Source: a bacterium
Lineage (GTDB): Bacteria > Spirochaetota > Spirochaetia > Treponematales > Rectinemataceae
Assembly (NCBI GenBank): GCA_021813065.1
Contig: JAKALZ010000065.1
Location: forward strand, 1-8,566
DNA: 8,566 bases
Direction: 5' to 3'
The position numbers and the translations under genes are program-made. Under the pieces are notes generated by a model. That model was not told the origin of the DNA, made no database searches, and worked only from the letters and a program-made list of their open reading frames with translations. Within the stretch, counting starts at the first letter, position 1. Every line of letters begins with the position of its first letter. Below are positions 1-5,412 of the stretch, one piece after another.

Positions 1-353
1 TTGTCGATGGTGATAACAGGGATGCCGAGTTTCGTCGCTCTCTCGATCGCGGGCACGGTGGCGTCCGAGCTCGTCGATGCGATAACGATCGCGTCTGGCT
101 TGCTGTTCACGACGTCTTCGAGAATGGCGACTTGCTTGTCGATATCAGCTTCCGAAGGCGGTCCGTAGGTGGTTACCACGACCTGATCCGGGTGCTCTTT
201 CGCATAGTTCGTAGCTCCAACCAACACATACTGCCAGAAATCTGAGTCCGTCGCCTTGATGATGACAGCGACTTTCTTGGGTGTCGCGGCGAATGTCGGA
301 ATGAGCGCAATCACAAGCAGAAGCAATGCGATGATTGCTACTCTCTTCTTCAT
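1..353 (-). CDS. Ribose-type sugar ABC transporter substrate-binding protein (3' end off the window)
   Basis: Periplasmic binding component of a sugar ABC importer, by resemblance to the RbsB/Peripla_BP_4 family. Only the first 117 residues are in the window. The start (MKKRVAIIALLLL) is a classic signal peptide: basic N-end, hydrophobic core, likely cleavage after TFAA near residue 23. The mature part opens with a beta strand (KKVAVIIKATDSDFW), typical of this fold. A helix and the stretch PDAIVIASTSSDATVPAIERA follow, then GIPVITID, the usual end of the second Rossmann repeat. The ATG at 353-351 is preceded by a good ribosome site (GGGAGG, 361-366 region on the minus strand). The gene diverges from the GntR regulator and shares its control region. 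Permease and ATPase genes would be expected to the left, outside the window. The ligand is unknown; the nearby ketose epimerase and sugar kinase suggest a pentose, ketohexose or aldohexose. Confidence 0.9.
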   Translation of the reverse strand, partial: MKKRVAIIALLLLVIALIPTFAATPKKVAVIIKATDSDFWQYVLVGATNYAKEHPDQVVVTTYGPPSEADIDKQVAILEDVVNSKPDAIVIASTSSDATVPAIERATKLGIPVITID

Positions 354-379
354 AAGGATACCTCCCAAAAGACAATTAT

Positions 380-398
380 GATCCGCAGCACGCGGATC
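380..398 (-). promoter_or_regulatory. Hairpin at predicted 5' end of the binding-protein mRNA
   Basis: Perfect 7-bp inverted repeat GATCCGC / GCGGATC with a 5-nt loop (AGCAC on the plus strand). It lies between the predicted minus-strand transcription start (about 398) and the ribosome site of the sugar-binding protein gene. In the transcript it would form a stem-loop at or very near the extreme 5' end. Such structures are known to protect some mRNAs from 5'-dependent decay; that role here is inferred. Confidence 0.45.
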
Positions 399-404
399 GA
401 GAAA

Positions 405-433
405 AGTGTAAACCCGTTTCAACCACATGTCAA
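405..433 (-). promoter_or_regulatory. Predicted sigma-70 promoter of the sugar-binding protein gene
   Basis: On the minus strand, a perfect TTGACA -35 box (433-428), a 17-bp spacer and TACACT as -10 box (410-405, 4 of 6). Transcription would start near 398 and give a leader of about 45 nt ending in a GGGAGG ribosome site. The -35 match and spacing are strong; the -10 box is only moderate. Confidence 0.5.
407..421. promoter_or_regulatory. Possible operator inside the binding-protein promoter
   Basis: TGTAAACCCGTTTCA reads as an imperfect inverted repeat (TGTAA, 5 nt, TTTCA) resembling LacI-family operators. It overlaps the -10 box and spacer of the minus-strand promoter, so a bound repressor would block it. 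Its reverse complement resembles the cre-like site before lacI (both contain GAAA, then CGG, then TTACA), but differs by a base in half-site spacing. The regulator cannot be assigned from sequence. Confidence 0.3.
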
Positions 434-452
434 CAAAAATGTTGTATTATAT

Positions 453-536
453 TTACATTATGACTTGTAAGCTTACATATATTATATATATTTATACAAT
501 ATAATAATATAAAATATTAAAAGACCATACATGTAA
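453..536. promoter_or_regulatory. AT-rich divergent control region with TGTAA/TTACA palindromes
   Basis: The gap between the divergent binding-protein and GntR genes (354-683) has no gene. Its core, about 434-610, is strikingly AT-rich. It holds a perfect 12-bp palindrome TGTAAGCTTACA (466-477), a perfect 8-bp palindrome TACATGTA (528-535), and the inverted pair CAACA/TGTTG (431-444). TGTAA or its complement TTACA recurs at 407, 453, 466, 473, 532 and 596. These are candidate half-sites for the adjacent GntR regulator, whose family binds short dyads. AT-rich composition raises the chance level, so the assignment is tentative. Confidence 0.4.
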
Positions 537-559
537 TACAAATTCGCACCAAAGTCGTG

Positions 560-623
560 TAGTTTTTATCTATTTGCAAGTTTATAATAATGTCTTTACA
601 TTATAAGAGACCGGGTGTACCAT
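560..623 (+). promoter_or_regulatory. Candidate promoter(s) of the GntR regulator gene
   Basis: Two options. An exact TATAAT (583-588) has only a poor -35 (TAGTTT at 560, 17-bp spacing). TTTACA (595-600, 5 of 6) lies 17 bp before TACCAT (618-623, 4 of 6). Either gives a leader of roughly 50-90 nt before the AGGAGG site at 671. The second overlaps one of the TTACA half-sites, which would allow autoregulation. Confidence 0.3.
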
Positions 624-683
624 TGCAGGACAGCGACACACTCGCTACGTGTCGAGGCGCGCATCCCTGAAGGAGGGAACACC

Positions 684-1448
684 ATGCTCATGTCCGCGGA
701 TACGGATTATTTTAAAAGCAGACCGCTCGACAAATCGGTACCCATCCCCCTCTACTACCAGCTCATCGAAGTGCTTCAAAACTACATAAGCGAACACGAC
801 AACAGCCTTCCCATACCCACTGAGCATGAACTCTGCGCCATCTACGACATCTCGCGCCCCACGGTTCGACAGGCGATCAATGAACTGGTGGCCGAAGGAC
901 TGATCGTGCGGCAAAAGGGCCGCGGTTCTTTCATCAACAAAAAGAAGATTCCCCAGGATTTTCTCCTCAACATCATGAGCTTCAACGACGAGATGCAATC
1001 GAAGGGGCTTACGCCGGATACCAAAGTGCTCACGTTCTGCACAAGAAAGCCAACGCCAGAAGTGATCAAGAACCTCGAGATCAAGGCTGCGGATTTGACC
1101 TACTACCTCAGCCGGCTCCGCTCGATCAACGGAGAGCCCATCGTCCTCGTGAACACCTACCTTCCCGGCAATCTTTTGCGGGAGATCCTCTCCAAGGATA
1201 TGGAACGAGAGTCGCTCTACCACATCATCGAGTTCGATTATGGATACAAGATTCTAAGAACGCTGAGAACGCTGGAAATCCGCAAGGCCGGAAAGTATGA
1301 AGCCTCGCTCCTCAATATCAAAGAGGGCGACCCCATCCACTTCATTCAAACCATCGCGTACATCGAAAACAACATCCCCATCGAGTTCTCGACCGCGTAC
1401 TACAGCGGCGAGCGCAACAAGTTCACGGTGGAAGTCCGCGTTAAATGA
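684..1448 (+). CDS. GntR-family (HutC subfamily) transcriptional regulator
   Basis: Cytoplasmic DNA-binding regulator that probably responds to a small metabolite. The 254-residue length is normal for the HutC subfamily. Residues 22-87 form the GntR winged helix: IPLYYQLIEVLQNYI, then TEHELCAIYDISRPTVRQAINELVAEG as helix-turn-helix, then the wing IVRQKGRGSFI. Residues about 100-250 form a UTRA ligand-binding domain, with the usual LSRLRSINGEPIVL strand pair and a C-terminal IPIEFSTAYYSGERNKF stretch that closes the effector pocket. The ATG at 684 is chosen because AGGAGG (671-676) sits 7 nt upstream; the reading frame stays open to a GTG at 615, but that extension has no ribosome site. Its divergence from a sugar-binding protein and its position before a ketose epimerase and sugar kinase make those genes its likely targets. 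The effector, perhaps a phosphorylated sugar, is inferred. Confidence 0.93.
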   Translation: MLMSADTDYFKSRPLDKSVPIPLYYQLIEVLQNYISEHDNSLPIPTEHELCAIYDISRPTVRQAINELVAEGLIVRQKGRGSFINKKKIPQDFLLNIMSFNDEMQSKGLTPDTKVLTFCTRKPTPEVIKNLEIKAADLTYYLSRLRSINGEPIVLVNTYLPGNLLREILSKDMERESLYHIIEFDYGYKILRTLRTLEIRKAGKYEASLLNIKEGDPIHFIQTIAYIENNIPIEFSTAYYSGERNKFTVEVRVK

Positions 1449-1463
1449 TGAGAGTTCCCGCGA

Positions 1464-1558
1464 CGGCCCTGTGGCAGCCATGAGGCGGCGGCCCTTAGCA
1501 GGTATATGGCAGCCATGAGTCGGCGGCCATCAGCGGGTTTTAGGCTGCCAAAGGGCCG
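1464..1558. repeat. Intergenic repeat element: 35-bp tandem units inside a 16-bp inverted repeat
   Basis: Two adjacent 35-bp units (1472-1506 and 1507-1541) match at 29 of 35 positions; both begin TGGCAGCCATGAG and contain CGGCGGCC. The outer arms 1464-1479 (CGGCCCTGTGGCAGCC) and 1543-1558 (GGCTGCCAAAGGGCCG) pair at 15 of 16 positions. The second unit's TGGCAGCC can pair with the same right arm, so two alternative stems are possible. No T-run follows, so an intrinsic terminator is not supported. It resembles a dispersed palindromic (REP/MITE-like) element, but only one locus is visible. Confidence 0.6.
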
Positions 1559-1559
1559 C

Positions 1560-1569
1560 GACGATCGTC
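1560..1569. promoter_or_regulatory. Perfect palindrome before the epimerase promoter
   Basis: GACGATCGTC is a perfect 10-bp palindrome ending 3 bp before the -35 box of the epimerase promoter. This is a suitable place for an operator or activator site. A 10-bp palindrome can also occur by chance, and no protein can be assigned. Confidence 0.25.
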
Positions 1570-1572
1570 AAT

Positions 1573-1602
1573 TTGACAGCGCGGGAAAAGCTGCGCTAGA
1601 AT
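1573..1602 (+). promoter_or_regulatory. Near-consensus promoter of the epimerase-kinase unit, predicted leaderless
   Basis: TTGACA (1573-1578, perfect) and TAGAAT (1597-1602, 5 of 6) are separated by 18 bp. A start point 7 nt after the -10 box falls on position 1609, the A of the epimerase ATG. No ribosome site precedes that ATG, which agrees with a leaderless mRNA. The spacer contains an inverted pair AGCGC (1578-1582) / GCGCT (1593-1597) that could serve as an operator. Confidence 0.6.
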
Positions 1603-1608
1603 TCCAAC

Positions 1609-2475
1609 ATGAGAAAAATTGGCATCTTCTACGCATTTTGGACGCGAGAATGGGATGTGGATTTTTTCCCCTTTGTGGAAAAAGTGCGGCGCCTCGGCTT
1701 CGATCAGCTCGAAATCAATGGCGGCACGTTCGCGATCATGCCTCAAGCCGAGCGCGATCGGCTCGTCAGAGAGGCAAGAGCACGAGGAATATCGCTCTCG
1801 TATGGCATAGGGCTCACCGCGAACCATGATGTCTCGTCGCTCGATGAGAGCGTCCGGCGCGACGGGCTCAGCTTCATGCGCACGATGATCGAGCACGTGG
1901 GACGCGCGGGCGGCGGCATGATCGGTGGCACCATCCACAGCTCATGGCCCATGACGCTCCCCAAAGGCGCGACCGACAAGCGCCCCTATCTCGACCAGAG
2001 CAAAAAGAGCATGCGCGAGCTCGCGAAAATCGCGGAAGACAATAGCGTGATCCTCAACGTGGAAGTCATCAACCGCTTCGAACAGTTCCTCATCAACACG
2101 TGCGAAGAGGCGGTCGCCTATGTCGAAGACATCGCGAATCCCGCGTGCCGGATACTCCTCGACACCTTCCACATGAATATAGAAGAAGATTCCATCGGAG
2201 GCGCGATACGCAGGGCGGGCCGACACCTTGCGGCGCTGCACCTCGGCGAAACCAACCGCAAGCCGCCCGGGCTCGGCCGCATGCCTTGGCAGGAAATCCG
2301 CGCGGCGCTCGACGATATCGGGTTCGATGGCCCCCTCGTGATGGAGCCCTTTGTCGCGCCGGGCGGGCAGATTGGGCGCGATATTGCCCTCTGGCGCGAG
2401 CTGATCCCCAATCCCGACTACGACAGACTCGCGGCGGACGCGGTGGTGTTTGTACGAAAAACATTGTGTGCATGA
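1609..2475 (+). CDS. D-psicose/D-tagatose 3-epimerase family protein (ketose 3-epimerase)
   Basis: TIM-barrel enzyme of the sugar phosphate isomerase/epimerase superfamily, predicted to invert C-3 of a free ketose such as fructose/psicose or tagatose/sorbose, using a divalent metal. The 288-residue length is typical. The four metal ligands known from Agrobacterium D-psicose 3-epimerase (E150, D183, H209, E244) line up with a constant offset of two: E152 in NVEVINRFE, D185 in LLDTFHMNIEE, H211 in HLGETNR, and E246 in VMEPF. R217 matches the substrate-binding R215, and E158 matches the conserved second Glu of NRFE. The motifs VINRFEQFLINT and LDTFHMNIEE are diagnostic against other isomerases of the fold. 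The ATG at 1609 lacks a ribosome site but sits at the predicted transcription start. The kinase follows after 19 bp, probably in one operon. Exact substrate preference cannot be told from sequence. Confidence 0.92.
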   Translation: MRKIGIFYAFWTREWDVDFFPFVEKVRRLGFDQLEINGGTFAIMPQAERDRLVREARARGISLSYGIGLTANHDVSSLDESVRRDGLSFMRTMIEHVGRAGGGMIGGTIHSSWPMTLPKGATDKRPYLDQSKKSMRELAKIAEDNSVILNVEVINRFEQFLINTCEEAVAYVEDIANPACRILLDTFHMNIEEDSIGGAIRRAGRHLAALHLGETNRKPPGLGRMPWQEIRAALDDIGFDGPLVMEPFVAPGGQIGRDIALWRELIPNPDYDRLAADAVVFVRKTLCA

Positions 2476-2494
2476 ATGCTTTCGGGCCGCGAAC

Positions 2495-4270
2495 GTGAAA
2501 ACACAAACTTCAGATTCTGCTGCTTTCCGAGATTCTTCGCGTGGCGGTAGCTCCTTTTTTCTTGGCATCGATCTCGGGACAGGGTCGCTCAAGCTAACTG
2601 TCTACCGTGCGCCGGATGCAAGCATGGTGGTGGGCGCGCATGAGGCAACCATCGGTAGGGAAGCCTCGAGCCTACGCGAAATGTGGAGCGCACCCGAAGC
2701 GGCAAGCCCGCAAGCCCGAGCGGCGCCGGCTCTTTCAGCTCGGCGCGCATACCCGATTCTCTCTCCGGCGCCGGGTGTCGCCGAGACCGACCCTGAGGAG
2801 TGGATTGACGCGCTGAGCGCCGCCTGGCAGGACGTGCGCGCACAGATCGCGGGCGCGGGTGTGGCGCCCGAACTCGTATCGATCGGGCTGTCGGGGCAGA
2901 TGCACGGGTTTGTGCCGATTGGCCGCGATGGCCGGGCAGTGCACCGGGCGATTACCTGGGCGGATGAGCGGGGCGCGGAATTTGCGCCCTTGTACGCGGC
3001 CGCGCTCGGCGACGAGTTCGGGCGCCTGCTCAATGCGCCGGCCGCGGGCCTCACCGCCCTCACGCTGCTCTGGATGAAGTACCGCGCCCCCGAACTTTAC
3101 CGCGACACCGCAAAAATTCTTTTCCCAAAGGATTATCTCCGTTATCGTCTCACCGGAGAATTGGGCACTGATCCTGGCGACGCGAGCGCGAGCCTGCTCT
3201 GGGATTTCTCGGTGCACGGGTGGTCGGAGCGGGCATTAGAAGCGCTCGGCCTCGATAAGAGCAAACTGCCGCCATTGCTCGACAGCTTTGGTGTTGGCGG
3301 TGCGGTCTGTCGCACAGGCGCTCGCGACACCGGCCTGCCGGAGGGCGTTCCGGTGGCGGTCGGCTCCGCGGATAAAGCGTGCGAGATCTATGGTTCCGGA
3401 TTTTTCAGCGAATATTTCGAGCGCGCGATGGCTGCGGAATCGGGCGCAGGCGCCATTCCCGTGGCGAGTCCGGCTGGCACTGTCCGCGCGCCGGATGCCG
3501 ACTGGATGTCGCCGAGAATCGCCCAAGTGAGCATCGGCACCGGAATCCAAGTCGTCATTCCGACGCGCAGCGTACCCCCCTACGCATCCGGCCTTAATCT
3601 CTTCGAAACGTGCGTGCCAGGACTTCGCTACCGCATGGCCGCTATGCTGAACGGAGGGCTCGCGCTCGAGTGGGTACGATCCACGCTCAGCAGTCACCGT
3701 ACGTGGGCGGAATTCTATGCCGAATTCGAGGATGGGCCTGCCGGTCTCAAGCAAAAGCCCGTCGATCTTCCGAGAGACCTTTTTTTTCTTCCCTATCTCT
3801 CCGGCGAAAGAAGCCCTTACCAGAACCCTAAGGCCCGAGGCGCATGGATTGGCCTCGGCCTCCACCACACGACGCGCGACATGCTCTCTTCAGCCTTGCT
3901 GGGCGTGGCCTGCACCATCCGCCTCGGCCTCGATACGCTGGGTGTCGCGCCCGATGCGCACGTGTACTGCGTGGGAGGCAGCACTCGTTTCGCCCCCTGG
4001 ATGCATATTGTTTCAGCCATGACGGGCCGGAAGCTCTCTATCTCGGACGAGCCGGACGCGTCGGTGCGCGGCGCCGCGGAGATCGGTCTCACCGCGACGC
4101 GCTATGGTCGTTTCATGCCAGGCATAATGCCCGCCGCGCTCAAAACCACCGCGCTCGAGTCTCCGCGCGCTGAGTGGATGAACGACTACTTTGATCAATT
4201 TCTGAAGTATTACGAAGCGCTCTTCGGTCAGACGCGGTCGAGCGATACGTTGATTTCGCCATCGGATTGA
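2495..4270 (+). CDS. FGGY-family sugar kinase, xylulokinase-like, with two insertions
   Basis: ATP-dependent cytoplasmic carbohydrate kinase that would phosphorylate a ketose (xylulose or a related sugar). Motifs in order: the phosphate-binding IDLGTGSLK (D26), SGQMHGFV (133-140), ITWADERGAEF (153-163), KDYLRYRLTGE and TDPGDASASLLWDF (212-238). Next come SADKACEIYGSG with D293 matching the catalytic Asp of E. coli XylB, SIGTG (346-350), FLPYLSGERSPYQNP (431-445) and CVGGSTRFAPW (492-502). At 591 residues it exceeds the usual 480-520. Extra sequence lies at about 44-85 (Ala/Arg/Pro-rich, before AETDPEEW) and about 305-340 (between the catalytic Asp loop and SIGTG). The start is uncertain: no ATG or ribosome site is available. 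GTG 2495 avoids overlap with the epimerase; TTG 2450 and GTG 2468 remain possible. The partner epimerase suggests a ketohexose or ketopentose substrate. The 3' end overlaps the convergent downstream gene by 43 bp. Confidence 0.88.
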   Translation: MKTQTSDSAAFRDSSRGGSSFFLGIDLGTGSLKLTVYRAPDASMVVGAHEATIGREASSLREMWSAPEAASPQARAAPALSARRAYPILSPAPGVAETDPEEWIDALSAAWQDVRAQIAGAGVAPELVSIGLSGQMHGFVPIGRDGRAVHRAITWADERGAEFAPLYAAALGDEFGRLLNAPAAGLTALTLLWMKYRAPELYRDTAKILFPKDYLRYRLTGELGTDPGDASASLLWDFSVHGWSERALEALGLDKSKLPPLLDSFGVGGAVCRTGARDTGLPEGVPVAVGSADKACEIYGSGFFSEYFERAMAAESGAGAIPVASPAGTVRAPDADWMSPRIAQVSIGTGIQVVIPTRSVPPYASGLNLFETCVPGLRYRMAAMLNGGLALEWVRSTLSSHRTWAEFYAEFEDGPAGLKQKPVDLPRDLFFLPYLSGERSPYQNPKARGAWIGLGLHHTTRDMLSSALLGVACTIRLGLDTLGVAPDAHVYCVGGSTRFAPWMHIVSAMTGRKLSISDEPDASVRGAAEIGLTATRYGRFMPGIMPAALKTTALESPRAEWMNDYFDQFLKYYEALFGQTRSSDTLISPSD

Positions 4271-5313
4271 ATCTCGAAGATCACCGCACGGCGCGAAGGC
4301 CCGCGAGCCAGCTTCGGCGGCTGTTCTGGCGCGCGCGGCGAAGGGCTACTGGGCGAAGGGCCGCTGGTCGAAGGGTTGCGCGGTGGCATCTCGATATTTT
4401 CGGTGGTCCAGAACTCAAGGCCGGCGTCGAACAAATCGAACACATTTGGAGATGGCGCGCCAAAAGGATTGTCCGCCGAGACGCTTATCACCGCGTGCCT
4501 GGGAGAGATCTTCACCGCGAGCTCTCGGGTCATGCTGTCGGCCTGGCCGTGGTGCGCGAGCTTCACGATATCCGCGCGGAGCCGCTCAGCGCCCCAGGCA
4601 TCTCCCTTCCAGTGGACTGCCGGCAGATCGGCAGGCAACAGGATCTTTCGCCCCCCGTATGTCAGGCGAAGCGCCACACCCGCCGCGTTCTGGATCGAGT
4701 CGAGGTGGACAAGCGCTCTCTGCGCCCGAGCCGCTTCGGTATCCGGCGAGAGAATTTCGGCGATGAATGCCTCGGTGCGCGCGCTGAGTGCCCGATCAGC
4801 CTCGAAAAATTCCGCGGTCAGCCCATCGCTGAGCGCAATGATCCGGTGCTCCCCGCCCAGGCGCTCCATCGGAATTCCCCGCTCGCCCGCGAGGCCATGG
4901 AGTTCAGCGAGGAGGTTGAGCGAGAGGCGCATCTCTCGCGCGGTAGCCCGCTCCGGCGCGCTGCCGTCTTCGAGCGCGAGCGCGTTGAGCGAGGAGAATC
5001 GTTCCGGATCAGCAAGATCTAAGCTCGACCATACGTCTCCAACAGAGCACTGTTCCAGAACCTCAGGCAATCCGCCGATGTGATCGATGTGAAGGTGCGT
5101 GAGAAAGACCGCGTCGAGCGCATCGATTCCTCGGGAGGCGAGATAGCGGAATGCCGGCACTCTCGATGGCCACCTGTCGTACGAAACGCGATAGTCGCCA
5201 GCGTAGGGCACACCCCCATCCACGAGCATGCTGAAGACTCGTCGTTCGTCCCTCAGCTCCTCGATGAGGATCGCGTCACCATATCCGACATTGATAAAAC
5301 TGATTCTGAGCAT
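4228..5313 (-). CDS. ComEC-type metallo-beta-lactamase-fold protein
   Basis: Soluble metal-dependent hydrolase of the MBL fold, closest in layout to the stand-alone ComEC C-terminal domain (COG2333-like). Of 361 residues, the N-end ISFINVGYGDAILIE matches the family's opening strand pair (FLDVGQGDSILI). VDGG (31-34) follows, then the metal motif HLHIDHIGG with H73, H75, D77 and H78. LPADLP supplies D229, and KLAHHGQADS (251-260) is the ComEC-like HHG motif. No signal peptide or membrane helix is seen, so it is probably cytoplasmic. A Pro/Ser-rich stretch (about 310-341) interrupts the fold before its last strands RAVIFEIQSDGEINVSL. ATG 5313 is chosen because the homologous region begins there and the predicted promoter lies just upstream; the open frame reaches 5463, but through the promoter. 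Only a purine-rich weak ribosome site is present. Substrate unknown: such domains act on nucleic acids or phosphodiesters in some proteins, but that cannot be claimed here. No competence gene is adjacent. Confidence 0.85.
   Translation of the reverse strand: MLRISFINVGYGDAILIEELRDERRVFSMLVDGGVPYAGDYRVSYDRWPSRVPAFRYLASRGIDALDAVFLTHLHIDHIGGLPEVLEQCSVGDVWSSLDLADPERFSSLNALALEDGSAPERATAREMRLSLNLLAELHGLAGERGIPMERLGGEHRIIALSDGLTAEFFEADRALSARTEAFIAEILSPDTEAARAQRALVHLDSIQNAAGVALRLTYGGRKILLPADLPAVHWKGDAWGAERLRADIVKLAHHGQADSMTRELAVKISPRHAVISVSADNPFGAPSPNVFDLFDAGLEFWTTENIEMPPRNPSTSGPSPSSPSPRAPEQPPKLARGPSRRAVIFEIQSDGEINVSLDRV
4330..4374 (-). repeat. 15-bp tandem repeats encoding a Pro/Ser linker
   Basis: Three in-frame 15-bp units, each beginning CCTTCG on the coding strand, encode PSTSG, PSPSS and PSPRA within the metallo-beta-lactamase-fold protein. 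The 15-bp period keeps the frame, so copy number could vary without destroying the protein. Similar Pro/Ser sequence continues on either side. Confidence 0.7.
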
Positions 5314-5345
5314 TCTGCGCTTCTTTCTCTTCCAACTCGGTTTTG

Positions 5346-5375
5346 AGTATAGAGTGAAAAAATTATGCTTGACAA
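5346..5375 (-). promoter_or_regulatory. Predicted promoter of the metallo-beta-lactamase gene
   Basis: On the minus strand, TTGTCA (5375-5370, 5 of 6), an 18-bp spacer and TATACT (5351-5346, 5 of 6). Start would be near 5339, giving a leader of about 25 nt. The -35 box overlaps the plus-strand -35 of lacI by 5 bp, so both promoters compete for one polymerase-binding position. Confidence 0.5.
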
Positions 5376-5396
5376 GTACACAACATTGATTAAAAT
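5369..5396 (+). promoter_or_regulatory. Predicted promoter of the LacI-family gene
   Basis: TTGACA (5369-5374, perfect), a 16-bp spacer and TAAAAT (5391-5396, 5 of 6). The expected start near 5403 is about 10 nt before the ATG at 5413 and excludes the upstream in-frame ATG at 5365, which lies before the promoter. The mRNA would have almost no leader. Confidence 0.6.
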
Positions 5397-5410
5397 AGAA
5401 AGCGGTTACA
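5397..5410 (-). promoter_or_regulatory. cre-like LacI-family operator over the lacI start point
   Basis: Read on the minus strand, TGTAACCGCTTTCT matches the LacI/CcpA-type consensus TGWAANCGNTNWCA at 13 of 14 positions, including the central CG. It begins right after the -10 box and covers the predicted transcription start, so binding would block transcription. The simplest reading is autorepression by the encoded LacI protein; control by another family member is possible. Confidence 0.5.
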
Positions 5411-5412
5411 TT

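Noticed and set aside
615..683. Upstream extension of the GntR gene from GTG 615
   Set aside because: No ribosome site at 615, no GntR-like sequence in the extra 23 residues, and a strong AGGAGG lies 7 nt before ATG 684.
645..1223. Long open frame on the minus strand inside the GntR gene
   Set aside because: Shadow of a GC-biased real gene; no recognizable domain, while the plus-strand frame is a clear GntR/UTRA protein.
1472..1541. CRISPR-like array
   Set aside because: Only two directly adjacent 35-bp units with no spacers between them and no cas gene.
1464..1558. Intrinsic terminator after the GntR gene
   Set aside because: The stem is long with a 63-nt loop and is not followed by a T-run.
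2450..2494. Earlier kinase start at TTG 2450
   Set aside because: Would overlap the epimerase by 26 bp with a rare start codon and no clear ribosome site; not fully excluded.
1942..2592. Minus-strand frame of 216 residues across the epimerase and kinase start
   Set aside because: Antisense to a protein with all catalytic residues conserved; composition is of the usual shadow type.
3236..3868. Minus-strand frame of 210 residues inside the kinase gene
   Set aside because: Lies antisense to conserved FGGY motifs and resembles no known domain.
5365..5412. Upstream ATG 5365 for the LacI gene
   Set aside because: It precedes the TTGACA/TAAAAT promoter, so it would not be transcribed from it; the LacI domain begins after ATG 5413.
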